From assembly GCA_038530925.1 (NCBI GenBank), contig JBCBCG010000077.1, forward strand, positions 1 to 18,324: DNA of 18,324 bases, given 5' to 3'. Each line of letters begins with the position of its first letter. The stretch's first letter is position 1. The notes below the pieces were generated by a model that did no database searches, was not told the DNA's origin, and was given only the letters and a program-made list of their open reading frames with translations. Positions 6,887 to 14,596 of the stretch are shown piece after piece. A program made the translations under genes and the position numbers. This DNA is from JALEGB01 sp038530925. Its GTDB lineage: Bacteria > Pseudomonadota > Alphaproteobacteria > Rhodobacterales > Rhodobacteraceae.

Positions 6887-8197
6887 TTAGAGGTTCGTCG
6901 TCTCCTGCATCATCTCGTCGACCGCGGTGATGATCCGCGCGTTCGAGGAGTAGGCGCGCTGCGTCTCGATCAGATGCGTCAGCTCCGCCGCGATGTCGGT
7001 GGTGCTCATCTCGAGCACATAGCCGGACATCTGACCGGTCGGGCCGGTGCCGGCGTCCCAGAGATAGAAGTCTCCGGACTCGGCGCTGATGGCGAAGGCC
7101 TGGTTGTCGAGCGCCTGCAGACCATTCAGATCAGGCACATCGGCCACAGGGATCTTGTAGATGGTCTGACGGAAGCCGGTGTCGTAGACGGCCTGCAGAT
7201 TGCCGCTCTCATCGACTTCCACGTAAGACAAACCGCCCACTGGCGTGCCGTCCTTGACCACGTCGACCGGCGCGAATTCAGCCACGAACTGGGTCATGAA
7301 GCCGGCGGTGGAGTCTTCCGGTCCGATGTTGAAAGTGATCGGATCGACGTTGTCGTTCACCTGAAGCGTCAAGACGCCGGTGGTCGCATCCCACGCCGCC
7401 GCCGGAGTGGTCGTCGAGCCGAGGCCCGTCAGCGCGTCGAGATAGCCGGCGTTCGCGCCGTTATCGTGGAAGGTCAGCGTCGCGGTCGTAATCGGGTTGT
7501 TCGCCGTCGCCGTGGCGCTGTCGGTGATGGTCATCGTCCACTGGTTCGCATTCGCCGTGGACGTGAAGTTCAGCGTCAGCGTCTGCGAAGCGCCGATGTC
7601 ATCGAAATACTCGATGCTGTTGGTGAACGCGTTGCCGGCGACGCCGACGGAGGAGGAGGCGGGCAGGTTGATGCCGGCTTCAACATTGGTGGTTGGGTTG
7701 GTGGCGAAATTGAAGTTCGAGATGTTGATCGGCTGCAAGCCGGCGGCGCTGGTGCGCGTCACATTGCCGACATTGCCCGCGCTGTCGACCGGCCAACCCA
7801 AGAGCTGCAGATTGGTCGAAGTGATCAGATAGCCTTCCTCATCCTGATCGAAAGACCCGGTGGAGAGGAACTGAAGCGGGCGCGTCTCGTTCGGATCGTT
7901 CCGCTGCGCGACCGTGGTCACCGGCAGCAGGCCGCGGCCGAGGATGGCGATATCGGTCGAGCCCGAGGTGCTGATCAGCGAGCCGCGCTCATCCACCGCT
8001 TTGAACGAGGAGACGCGCACGCCGCCCGCGTCATAGGTGCCGGCGACGCTGCCGGTGACGATCGAGGCGAAATCGGTGACCGAGCGCTTATAGCCGTTGG
8101 TGCCCGAGTTCGCGATGTTGTCGGAGATCGCGGCCAGAGCGGACGCGTTGACGTCCAGACCCATCACGCTGGCGTTGAGGGAAGATGACAGACCCAT
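6887..8197 (-). CDS. flgE: Flagellar hook protein FlgE
   Basis: FlgE polymerises into the hook, the universal joint outside the cell. It has 436 residues. The N-terminus carries the family signature (MGLDVNASALAAISDNIANS, then TNGYKRS at 33-39) and the C-terminus the paired helix (ELTHLIETQRAYSSNARIIT). The central part has STGSFDQDEEGYLIT, close to the usual hook/distal-rod 'G-F-x-x-D-x-x-G-Y-L' motif. The middle is Thr/Asn-rich and beta-like, as in surface-exposed hook domains. The ATG at 8197 has AAGGA 7 bases upstream and follows the motB stop by 12 bases, so the two are co-transcribed. The hook scaffold FlgD is not in the window. Confidence 0.95.
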   Translation of the reverse strand: MGLSSSLNASVMGLDVNASALAAISDNIANSGTNGYKRSVTDFASIVTGSVAGTYDAGGVRVSSFKAVDERGSLISTSGSTDIAILGRGLLPVTTVAQRNDPNETRPLQFLSTGSFDQDEEGYLITSTNLQLLGWPVDSAGNVGNVTRTSAAGLQPINISNFNFATNPTTNVEAGINLPASSSVGVAGNAFTNSIEYFDDIGASQTLTLNFTSTANANQWTMTITDSATATANNPITTATLTFHDNGANAGYLDALTGLGSTTTPAAAWDATTGVLTLQVNDNVDPITFNIGPEDSTAGFMTQFVAEFAPVDVVKDGTPVGGLSYVEVDESGNLQAVYDTGFRQTIYKIPVADVPDLNGLQALDNQAFAISAESGDFYLWDAGTGPTGQMSGYVLEMSTTDIAAELTHLIETQRAYSSNARIITAVDEMMQETTNL

Positions 8198-8209
8198 CGT
8201 GGTTTCCTT

Positions 8210-9361
8210 CTAGAGATCGTTAACCTCGGCGCCGCCGCCATTCGAGCGCGGAGCCAGGTCGGTCGTCCCACCAACAGCGGGCGCGAGGGGGCGAGAGCGC
8301 TTCGGCGTCTCGCGGAGAAGAGTGAGGCCGATCCGCCGGTTCTCCGGCGCGAACACGTCGTCGACCAAGGGAGAGCGATCCGCGGCGCCGGAGATGCGGG
8401 CCATGCGCGTCTCGGGCAGGCCGGCGCTGATCAGGAGCTGGCGCGCGGCGTCCGCGCGCTCGGCCGACAGGGTCCAGTTCGTGCGGGCGCTGCCCGCCGC
8501 GAAGGGCTGGGCGTCGGTGTGCCCGACGATCGCGACTTTGTTCTCGAGCTGGGCGATCACCGGCCCGATCGCCTCCATCAGCGACCGCATCACCTCGGAG
8601 GGTTCGGCCGAGCCGGAGGCGAAGAGCGGCGTGCGCGCGGTCTCGGCGATCTCGATCAGCAGCCCTTCAGGCGTGACGCGCATGGAGAGATGGCGCAGCA
8701 ACTCGCCGGCCTCGTCGATCTCCTCGATCGCTTCATAGGCGGCGCGCATCGCTGCGCGCTCGCCCGCCTCGATCGCCGGATCGCCCAGCGCTTCTTGCAG
8801 ATCGGCGCGGTCTTCGATGGTCTCGCCGCGCGCGTAAGGTCCAACCGCATCAGCGGTTTCGATCGCGAGGCGCTCCTCCTGGGCGGCGATGGCTTCGATC
8901 AGGATCTCCGCCGTTTCCGCCGCCTCGATCTCCTCGGCCTCGCGCTCGATTTCCGCGCGGGCGAAGGCCATCGCGTTGATGAGCGGATCGGCGCTGGCCG
9001 GGTCCGGCGCCGCGACCTGAGCCGCGCTTTCGCCTTCGCCTTCGCCGTCCTCGTCATCCGAGGTGCGCCCGCCGACGCCGCTGCGGGACAGCGTCTCCGA
9101 GCTCGCGGCGCTCTCGCCGCCGAACAGGCTCTGCCCGCCGGAGGAGACGTCGCTGATTGGGAGCTTGGGCGAGAAGTAATCGGCAATGCCTTTGCGCTGC
9201 TCCTCGGAGGTGGCGTTCAGCAGCCACATCAGCAGGAAGAACGCCATCATCGCGGTCACGAAGTCCGCGTAAGCGACTTTCCACGCGCCGCCATGATGGC
9301 CGTCGCCGCCTTTGCCGCTCTTTTTCTTGACGATTATCGTCGTCGCTTCATCGCTGGCCAC
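8210..9361 (-). CDS. motB: Flagellar stator protein MotB
   Basis: MotB forms the ion-driven stator with MotA and anchors it to peptidoglycan. A single membrane helix (about 30-49) contains the proton-carrying Asp33 in WKVAYADFVTAMMAFFLLMW. A long acidic, Ala/Glu-rich linker (about 100-225) follows. The OmpA-like domain (about 228-350) shows VGHTDAQPF, NWTLSAERADAARQLL, RISGAADRSPL and NRRIG. The GTG at 9361 (383 residues) is preferred because GAGGG lies 7 bases upstream; a TTG at 9382 in the same frame has no ribosome site. The linker makes it longer than the 308 residues of E. coli MotB. It is the first gene of the hook operon. motA is not adjacent and not in the window. Confidence 0.94.
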   Translation of the reverse strand: MASDEATTIIVKKKSGKGGDGHHGGAWKVAYADFVTAMMAFFLLMWLLNATSEEQRKGIADYFSPKLPISDVSSGGQSLFGGESAASSETLSRSGVGGRTSDDEDGEGEGESAAQVAAPDPASADPLINAMAFARAEIEREAEEIEAAETAEILIEAIAAQEERLAIETADAVGPYARGETIEDRADLQEALGDPAIEAGERAAMRAAYEAIEEIDEAGELLRHLSMRVTPEGLLIEIAETARTPLFASGSAEPSEVMRSLMEAIGPVIAQLENKVAIVGHTDAQPFAAGSARTNWTLSAERADAARQLLISAGLPETRMARISGAADRSPLVDDVFAPENRRIGLTLLRETPKRSRPLAPAVGGTTDLAPRSNGGGAEVNDL

Positions 9362-9394
9362 GGTCAGACCCTCTAAGGACAAGTAAATTACGCG

Positions 9395-9409
9395 GTAACA
9401 CCCGCTTAA
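9395..9409 (-). promoter_or_regulatory. Candidate CtrA-type site upstream of motB
   Basis: Read on the minus strand, TTAA, seven bases, then TTAC matches the alphaproteobacterial CtrA consensus TTAA-N7-TTAA with one mismatch. It lies about 34-48 bases ahead of the chosen motB start. CtrA controls flagellar operons in many alphaproteobacteria. A single near-match in an AT-rich stretch is weak evidence. Confidence 0.3.
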
Positions 9410-9643
9410 GGCGCTGCTTTGTTGTTACGTAATTCACCATGGATTGGTTAGATCGCCGTAAACGTGCATCGATCAAGGCCATTTGCTCTTGACCATGCTT
9501 GAGGCTGCGCTGAAAGATGCCGGCAATCATTCCTAATAGGAGCTTGATCCGCTTTTCGTTCCTTGCCTTTCCAAAAAGCAAGGATCTCTGCAAATCACAC
9601 TCTACTCGTTTTACGGGATTGAAAGACAGGCTCCCTAATTCTT

Positions 9644-9662
9644 CCCGGGTCAATTAACCGGG
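9644..9662. promoter_or_regulatory. 19-bp near-palindrome upstream of fliM
   Basis: CCCGG and CCGGG arms face each other around an AT-rich centre (GTCAATTAA). The element contains TTAACC, a CtrA-like half-site, and lies about 50 bases ahead of the fliM start. It may be an operator; no partner half-site at the right spacing is present. Confidence 0.25.
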
Positions 9663-9710
9663 CGCCTCGCAGCCTGCGCTGCGATGGACGACGAATGGGG
9701 CGACTGTTCA

Positions 9711-10676
9711 ATGAGTTCAGAGACAGAAAGTCTTGTCCGCAAGAAGGTGGAAACCGCGCGTAAAATCAACGCGCCACTGCCTCGGATGAACGACATCGTC
9801 ACCGAGTTGATTAAAGCTGTCGAGAAAAAGGCGCGCGCTTATCTCGGCACCATCGTCGAGGGCATGATCCTCGAGATCGAGACCAAGAGCTTCTCTGAGG
9901 TGCTCGACGGCATGTCCATGCCCGCCATGATCGGCATCGTCGAGGTCGAGGGCGTCGACCGCGCCGCCTTCGTGAACCTCGACATGGATCTCGTCTTCCA
10001 TGTGGTCGACCTCAGAATGGGCGGCTCGCCTTCGGAGCTGCCGGAATTCGCGGCGCGCCGGCCGACCGGGATCGACAACGCCATGTGCGCGCCTCTGGTC
10101 GATATGATCGCCGAAGGGTTCTCGCGCGGGCTGAACGCCGCGTTCGGCGTCGATGAAGAGATCCCGATGCGCTGCACCAATTTCGAGCATATGCCGATGT
10201 CCGCGAACATCGCGCCCGAGCGCTCGGATGTGCTGTCGGTCAAGGTCTCGCTCGATATCGGCGAAGCGGCGCGCAGCGGCGATTTCGAGTTCGTGCTGCC
10301 TTTCTCGGCGCTCGATCTGATGGCGACGCGCCTCAAAAAGAGCTCCTCGCACACCTCCAACAGCCGCGACGCTTGGGCGGCGCATATGCTCGACGTCGTG
10401 CTGGAGACGCCGCTCGACATCCAGCCGGTTCTGCATTCGGCGATTTATTCGGTCGCCGACGTCTCCGATCTCGAAGTCGGCGGCATGATCATTCTCGACG
10501 AGGACGCCCAGCATAACGTGCAAGTGCAAGTCGATCTTCCCGACGAGCCTTTGCTGGTGCTCGGCTCCGCGCGCCTCGGCTCGCTGAAGCGGAACAAGGC
10601 GCTGAAAATGCTGAGCGAACCTGATCCCGAATTCTTCGAACCTCTGCGGTCGATGGTCAGCGCCGCTGAGCGCTAG
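9711..10676 (+). CDS. fliM: Flagellar motor switch protein FliM, lacking the usual CheY-docking N-terminus
   Basis: FliM is the middle layer of the rotor switch and normally the docking site for phosphorylated CheY. The 321-residue product has the FliM core: LDMDLVFHVVDLRMGGSPSE (about 90-109, matching the 'LVF-VD-xx-GG' motif), LVDMIAEGFSRGLNAAFG and DFEFVLPFSALDLM. The C-terminal SpoA domain (about 228-301) begins VVLETPLDIQ. Only about 25 residues precede the core, against about 50 in E. coli, and no LSQxEIDxLL-type peptide is seen. The start is uncertain: ATG 9711 has a GGGG run 10 bases upstream, while ATG 9684 in frame has no ribosome site and would add only MDDEWGDCS. It heads the chemotaxis operon. 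Confidence 0.88.
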   Translation: MSSETESLVRKKVETARKINAPLPRMNDIVTELIKAVEKKARAYLGTIVEGMILEIETKSFSEVLDGMSMPAMIGIVEVEGVDRAAFVNLDMDLVFHVVDLRMGGSPSELPEFAARRPTGIDNAMCAPLVDMIAEGFSRGLNAAFGVDEEIPMRCTNFEHMPMSANIAPERSDVLSVKVSLDIGEAARSGDFEFVLPFSALDLMATRLKKSSSHTSNSRDAWAAHMLDVVLETPLDIQPVLHSAIYSVADVSDLEVGGMIILDEDAQHNVQVQVDLPDEPLLVLGSARLGSLKRNKALKMLSEPDPEFFEPLRSMVSAAER

Positions 10677-10736
10677 GCGGTCGCGCGCCCCCCGAAACGG
10701 CGTTCGCCGCCGGCAACCATAGGAGCGAACTGATCC

Positions 10737-11012
10737 ATGCAGGCCTATCAAATTCCGCCGAAAGCGACCGTTGAGGCGGCGCAGGCGATCCTGTCCGAGG
10801 TGGCCGCCGATGCGGATCAACGGCTGACGATCGACGCGTCCGGCGTTGAAGAGATCGACGGATGCGTGGTGCTCACTTTGGCCGCCGTCGCCGATGCGAT
10901 GGCCGATAGCGATCGCAAAGTCGCGCTGAAAGAGCCCTCCGCGGCCTTCGTCGACGCGTTCTCCGATCTCGGCCTGTTTCAAGACCTGATGAAAATGGAG
11001 TTCGTGAAATGA
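10737..11012 (+). CDS. STAS-domain protein of the chemotaxis operon
   Basis: A 91-residue single-domain STAS protein, the fold of anti-anti-sigma factors; in alphaproteobacterial chemotaxis clusters a gene like this often precedes cheY. The core reads LTIDASGVEEIDGCVVLTLA. The position of the phosphorylated Ser in SpoIIAA (D-S-S) is occupied here by D41-G42-C43, so Ser/Thr phosphorylation at the classical site is not possible. The ATG at 10737 has AGGAG 11 bases upstream, a slightly long spacing. Its end overlaps cheY by 4 bases (ATGA), giving strong translational coupling, so equal amounts with CheY are likely. It may bind a chemotaxis or motor partner; that is inference. Confidence 0.82.
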   Translation: MQAYQIPPKATVEAAQAILSEVAADADQRLTIDASGVEEIDGCVVLTLAAVADAMADSDRKVALKEPSAAFVDAFSDLGLFQDLMKMEFVK

Positions 11013-11368
11013 AACGCGTGCTCGCCGTAGACGACACCATCACATTCCGGATCATGTTGGCCGGCTGCCTGAAAAAGGCGGGCCACACCGTGATCGAAGC
11101 CGAAGACGGCAAGCAGGCGCTCGAAAAGCTGCTGGCCGATCCGCCCGACATCGTGATCACCGATCTCAACATGCCGGTGATGAACGGTCTCGAATTCATC
11201 GAAGCCGCGCGCAAAGAGCCTGAGGGCCGCGCGCTGCCGATGCTGCTGCTGACGACGGAAGTGGCCGACCACCTGAAGCAGCGGGCGCGCGAAGTGGGCG
11301 CGACCGGCTGGCTGACCAAGCCCTTCGATCCCGATCAGATCCTGCGTCTCGTCGATCAACTGACCTGA
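11009..11368 (+). CDS. cheY: CheY-type response regulator (first copy)
   Basis: A stand-alone receiver domain of 119 residues with every key residue: D8 and D9 (metal), D52 (phosphorylation site, in VITDLNMPVMNG), T82/T83 (switch) and K104 in WLTKPF. No output domain is present, so it acts by protein binding, on the motor or as a phosphate sink, after phosphorylation by CheA. The start ATG overlaps the stop of the STAS gene, and cheA follows 63 bases later. It differs clearly from the second CheY of this operon, so the two are not a recent duplication. Confidence 0.95.
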   Translation: MKRVLAVDDTITFRIMLAGCLKKAGHTVIEAEDGKQALEKLLADPPDIVITDLNMPVMNGLEFIEAARKEPEGRALPMLLLTTEVADHLKQRAREVGATGWLTKPFDPDQILRLVDQLT

Positions 11369-11431
11369 CGCATCGCCGACCCGACGCTGCGACCGAACGG
11401 CGCGCCCGCCGCTGAATGAATGAGGCCCGAC

Positions 11432-13693
11432 ATGGATGAGATGGAAGAATTTCTGACAATCTTCTTTCAGGAATGCGAGGAGCGGCTCGGCGAGCTGGCT
11501 GATTGTCTGTCGCAAATGGTCGAAGGCGATTTCGACGCCGAGACGCTGAACGCCGCCTTCCGCGCGGTGCATTCGGTGAAGGGCGGCGCCGGCGCGTTCG
11601 GGCTCGATGATCTCGTCGAGTTCACGCATGTCTTTGAGACTACCATGGATGCGCTGCGCTCGGACAAGCTCGAAGCGAGCGACCGGGTGTGTCAGGTGCT
11701 GCTGCGCGCGAGCGACATGATGTCGGCGCTGATCGAGGACGCGCAGGGCAATGGCGACGGCTTCGACCGGACCACGGCCGACCGGATCATGGGCGAGCTG
11801 GCGGAGCTGGCCGGCGTCGAGTCGCCGCGTCCGGTGCCGGGCGACGACGCGCCGGCGCAGCAGACGTCTTCGAAAAAGAAAGACGAGCCGGCCGCGGAGG
11901 CCGCCGCTGCGGCGGATGCGCCGCTCGAGGCTGAAGGCGAGCCGGAGCGCGACATCGTCATCACGCTGAAGCCGGCCTCGGACTTCATGCGCGCCGGCCA
12001 TGACCCACTGAAATTCGTGCGCGCGCTCAAGCGCTTCGGCGCCGTCGCCGTCGAGAGCTTCGGCGATCATCCGGCGGTCGACGCCATGGAGCCGCTTGAG
12101 ACGCCGCTCAGCTGGAAGGTGACGCTGTCCTCCGACGTCGCGCCGACGGAGCTTGAGAGCTTCCTCTTCATGTACACTTTGGCGGCGGAGGTCGTTGTCG
12201 ACGACCCTTTTGCCAAAGCGGGCGCTGACGCTGCTGCGGCGGCGCCCGCTGAGGATGTGAAGGACGACGAAGGCGATGCGGCTGAGGCGGCGCAAACAGC
12301 GCCGGCGGAGGCGCCGCAGGAGCCTGAGGCCAAGGCGTCGGAGTCGGATGCGTCGGAGGCGGAAGCGCCGAAGCCGGAGGCGGCGAAGCCTGCGGAGCCC
12401 GCCCCGGCGAAACCGGCGGCGAAGGCGAAGGCCGATGAGGAGGGCGGCTCGAAATCCGCGCCGCCCAAAGTCGCCGCGTCCAAAGCGCTGCGCGTTGAGC
12501 TGAACCGGATCGATCGGCTGGTGAACATGGTCGGCGAGATCGTGATCACCCAAGCGGTGCTGGCGCAGAATTTCTCAGAACTCGAAGCGCATGGCGACAT
12601 TCAGGTCACCCATGCTGTCGAGGCGCTCTCGCGTCAGGTGCGCGAGCTGCAGGAAAGCGTGATGGCGATCCGCGCGCAGCCGGTGAAGGCGGTGTTCTCG
12701 CGCATGCCGCGCGTGGTGCGCGACCTCGCCGCCTCGCTGAACAAAGACGTGCGCATCGTGCTCTCGGGCGAGCACACCGAGGTCGACACCACGGTGATCG
12801 AGGAGCTCTCCGAGCCGCTGACCCATATGCTGCGCAACTCGATGGATCACGGCATCGAGATGCCGGATGCGCGGGTTGAGAAAGGAAAGCCGCGCACGGG
12901 CACGATCAATCTCTCCGCCGAGCATCGCGGCGAGCGCGTGCGCATCCTGATCACGGATGACGGCGCCGGCATCAACCGCGAGCGCGTGCTGAGCAAAGCG
13001 ATCGAGAAGGGCGTCGTCTCTCCGGATGCGACGCTGTCGGATGAAGAGATCGACATGCTGATCTTCCATCCGGGCTTCTCGACCGCGGCGCAAGTCACCA
13101 ACGTCTCGGGCCGCGGCGTCGGCATGGATGTGGTGAAGAAGAAGGTGCAGGCGCTGGGCGGCCGCGTGACGGTCACGAGCTTCCCGGGCGAGGGCACGCG
13201 CTTCGTCATCACCTTGCCGCTGACCCTGGCGGTGCTCGACGGAATGACCGTCGGCGTCGGGCAGGAGCGTTTCGTGCTGCCGCTCGGCAGCATCGTCGAG
13301 GCGGTCAAGCTCGATGAGAAGTCCATCGACGTGCTGCCGGGTGAAGTGCCGGTGATGCGCTATCGCGGCGAGTGGCTGCCGATGATCAACTTGCGCCAGG
13401 CGCTCAATCTCGAAACCGCGCAAGGCTCTGGCGAGCTTGTTGTGGTGGTCGAGACCGAGAACGAAGGGCGGGTCGCGATCCAGGTGGATGAGCTGCTCGG
13501 CCAGCGCCAGGTCGTCTTGAAGAGCCTCGAGACGAACTTCCAGCGCGTCGACGGCGTCTCCGGCGCCACGATCCTGGGAGACGGCCGCGTCGCGCTGATC
13601 CTCGACATTCCCGCGCTCCAGGCGCTGAGCGGCGGCGGCGCCGGCGCGTTCGGCGGTTCAGGCGCGGGCGCCGGGCAGGACATGTTCTTCTAA
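11432..13693 (+). CDS. cheA: Chemotaxis histidine kinase CheA
   Basis: CheA phosphorylates itself at a His in response to receptor state and passes phosphate to CheY and CheB. It has 753 residues. The P1/Hpt domain (1-105) has H47 in AVHSVKGGAGAFG. A possible P2 (about 173-257) follows, then a long Ala/Pro/Glu/Lys linker (about 258-350). The P3 dimer helices start near 352. The P4 ATPase has N box HMLRNSMDHGIE (465-476), G1 DDGAGIN, F box FHPGFSTA and G2 GRGVGMD. The P5 CheW-like domain (about 600-730) comes last. It ends in an unusual Gly/Ala tail closing QDMFF. ATG 11432 is preferred (GAGG, 6-base spacer) over ATG 11420 in the same frame. The kinase looks intact. Confidence 0.96.
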   Translation: MDEMEEFLTIFFQECEERLGELADCLSQMVEGDFDAETLNAAFRAVHSVKGGAGAFGLDDLVEFTHVFETTMDALRSDKLEASDRVCQVLLRASDMMSALIEDAQGNGDGFDRTTADRIMGELAELAGVESPRPVPGDDAPAQQTSSKKKDEPAAEAAAAADAPLEAEGEPERDIVITLKPASDFMRAGHDPLKFVRALKRFGAVAVESFGDHPAVDAMEPLETPLSWKVTLSSDVAPTELESFLFMYTLAAEVVVDDPFAKAGADAAAAAPAEDVKDDEGDAAEAAQTAPAEAPQEPEAKASESDASEAEAPKPEAAKPAEPAPAKPAAKAKADEEGGSKSAPPKVAASKALRVELNRIDRLVNMVGEIVITQAVLAQNFSELEAHGDIQVTHAVEALSRQVRELQESVMAIRAQPVKAVFSRMPRVVRDLAASLNKDVRIVLSGEHTEVDTTVIEELSEPLTHMLRNSMDHGIEMPDARVEKGKPRTGTINLSAEHRGERVRILITDDGAGINRERVLSKAIEKGVVSPDATLSDEEIDMLIFHPGFSTAAQVTNVSGRGVGMDVVKKKVQALGGRVTVTSFPGEGTRFVITLPLTLAVLDGMTVGVGQERFVLPLGSIVEAVKLDEKSIDVLPGEVPVMRYRGEWLPMINLRQALNLETAQGSGELVVVVETENEGRVAIQVDELLGQRQVVLKSLETNFQRVDGVSGATILGDGRVALILDIPALQALSGGGAGAFGGSGAGAGQDMFF

Positions 13694-13734
13694 ACAAACA
13701 AAATTCCGATGAAATCGGGTGAGGAGTTAGAGAG

Positions 13735-14220
13735 ATGACCGATAGCAAGCAAGCTTCCGACGATGATCGCAAAGACGCCGCGGACACCAAGCAATACGTC
13801 ACTTTCGCCGTTGGCGAGCGTCTTTACGGCGTTGAAATCGTGCGCGTGCGCGAGATTAAGCAGTGGACGCCGACCACGGCGCTGCCGAACCAGCCGCATT
13901 ACACCCGCGGCGTGCTGAACCTGCGCGGCACGATCGTGCCGGTGCAGGATCTGCGCGCGCGTTTCGGCGGCCCGATCACCGAAGCGACCGAGAACCATGT
14001 CGTGGTGATCGCCTCGATCGGCGAGCAGAGCGTCGGCATTCTGGTGGATGCGGTCTCCGACATTCTGACGGTCTCGCCGGAGGATGTCCGGGCGATCCCG
14101 TCCGGCGCGCGGGAGATGGATCTGGAATCCATCAGCGGCCTCGTCTCCAGCGGCGATGAGATGATCGCGCTGCTTGAACTCGACCGGCTGTTCCCGACCC
14201 GGAACGAGATGGCGGCCTAA
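13735..14220 (+). CDS. cheW: Chemotaxis coupling protein CheW
   Basis: CheW links receptors to CheA in the signalling array. The 161-residue protein has an acidic, disordered-looking N-terminal stretch (1-18) followed by one CheW domain: QYVTFAVGERLYGVEIVRV, YTRGVLNLRGTIVPVQDLR (the usual 'RGxxNLRGxIxPVxDLR' core) and VGILVDAVSDIL. The ATG at 13735 has GAGGAG 8 bases upstream, 41 bases after cheA. No receptor gene is in the window, so the receptors are encoded elsewhere. Confidence 0.96.
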   Translation: MTDSKQASDDDRKDAADTKQYVTFAVGERLYGVEIVRVREIKQWTPTTALPNQPHYTRGVLNLRGTIVPVQDLRARFGGPITEATENHVVVIASIGEQSVGILVDAVSDILTVSPEDVRAIPSGAREMDLESISGLVSSGDEMIALLELDRLFPTRNEMAA

Positions 14221-14244
14221 GGCGCGCCGGCGCGGAGATCGGCC

Positions 14245-14595
14245 GTGGCGCGGCGCTGCCTGGATCGGCGAGCGCGGCTCGCGCGTCTCGCCGCGAGCGC
14301 CGAAGCGGTTGAGCGGGCGCTCGGCCGGCTGCGCCGAGAGGCGGATCAGGAAGCCGGAAGCGCGGCGGGCGGCGCGGCGGATGCGGCGTCTCTCCGCCTG
14401 GCGCAGAGCCGGCTTGAAGCGGCGCTCGCCGCCGCTTTGGGGCATGCGCGCGCGCTGAGCGGCGGCGCGGAGCAGACGGTGACGGAGCGGCGGGCGGATC
14501 GCGATTGGCGCGCCGCCGCGCAGCGGGGCGAGGCCCTGCTCAATGAGGAGACGGCGTCGCGGCGCCATGCGGACGAGCCATGGTCGGAGTACTGA
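14245..14595 (+). CDS. Unrecognised helical protein between cheW and cheR
   Basis: A 116-residue Ala/Arg/Glu-rich protein I cannot assign. The GTG at 14245 has GGAG 7 bases upstream, and the stop is one base before the cheR start (TGA-G-ATG), so it is fully built into the operon. Third codon positions are strongly GC-rich, as in the neighbours. It is probably all helix, with heptad-like runs (LARLAASAEAVERALGRLRR, SLRLAQSRLEAALAAALGHA) around a Gly/Ala break, and ends DEPWSEY. There is no membrane segment or signal. It could be a coiled-coil accessory of the CheA/CheW array or an adaptor for the motor; nothing in the sequence decides this. Confidence 0.75.
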   Translation: MARRCLDRRARLARLAASAEAVERALGRLRREADQEAGSAAGGAADAASLRLAQSRLEAALAAALGHARALSGGAEQTVTERRADRDWRAAAQRGEALLNEETASRRHADEPWSEY

Positions 14596-14596
14596 G

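Larger units (their letters stand above)
9362..9710. promoter_or_regulatory. AT-richer divergent control region between motB and fliM
   Basis: About 350 bases separate two divergent operons, and no convincing gene lies in them. The stretch 9541-9660 is only about 46% GC by my count (55 of 120), well below the surrounding coding DNA. This is expected to hold promoters for the hook operon (minus) and the switch/chemotaxis operon (plus). I found no good sigma-54 (GG-N10-GC) match on either strand by eye. An imperfect inverted repeat (9386-9399 with 9424-9434) and the two sites listed separately are visible. Confidence 0.6.

Noticed and set aside
9561..9583. Small inverted repeat CCTTGC / GCAAGG in the control region
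   Set aside because: Six-base arms with an 11-base loop are expected by chance, and no further support was found.
9348..9653. A 101-residue minus-strand frame in the motB-fliM gap with a protein-like composition (LLLGMIAGIFQRSLKHGQEQ)
   Set aside because: It starts at a TTG with no ribosome site, has AT-rich third positions unlike every neighbour, and overlaps the motB start. It may be a gene remnant but is better explained as chance in regulatory DNA.
11690..12480. Apparent repeats in the CheA linker DNA
   Set aside because: They reflect a low-complexity Ala/Glu/Pro-coding stretch and show no exact repeat unit.
10979..12553. A 524-residue minus-strand frame opposite cheY and cheA
   Set aside because: Low-complexity Arg/Leu repeats (RRLRRLRLRRFRL) mirror the Ala/Pro/Glu linker of CheA; it is a shadow.
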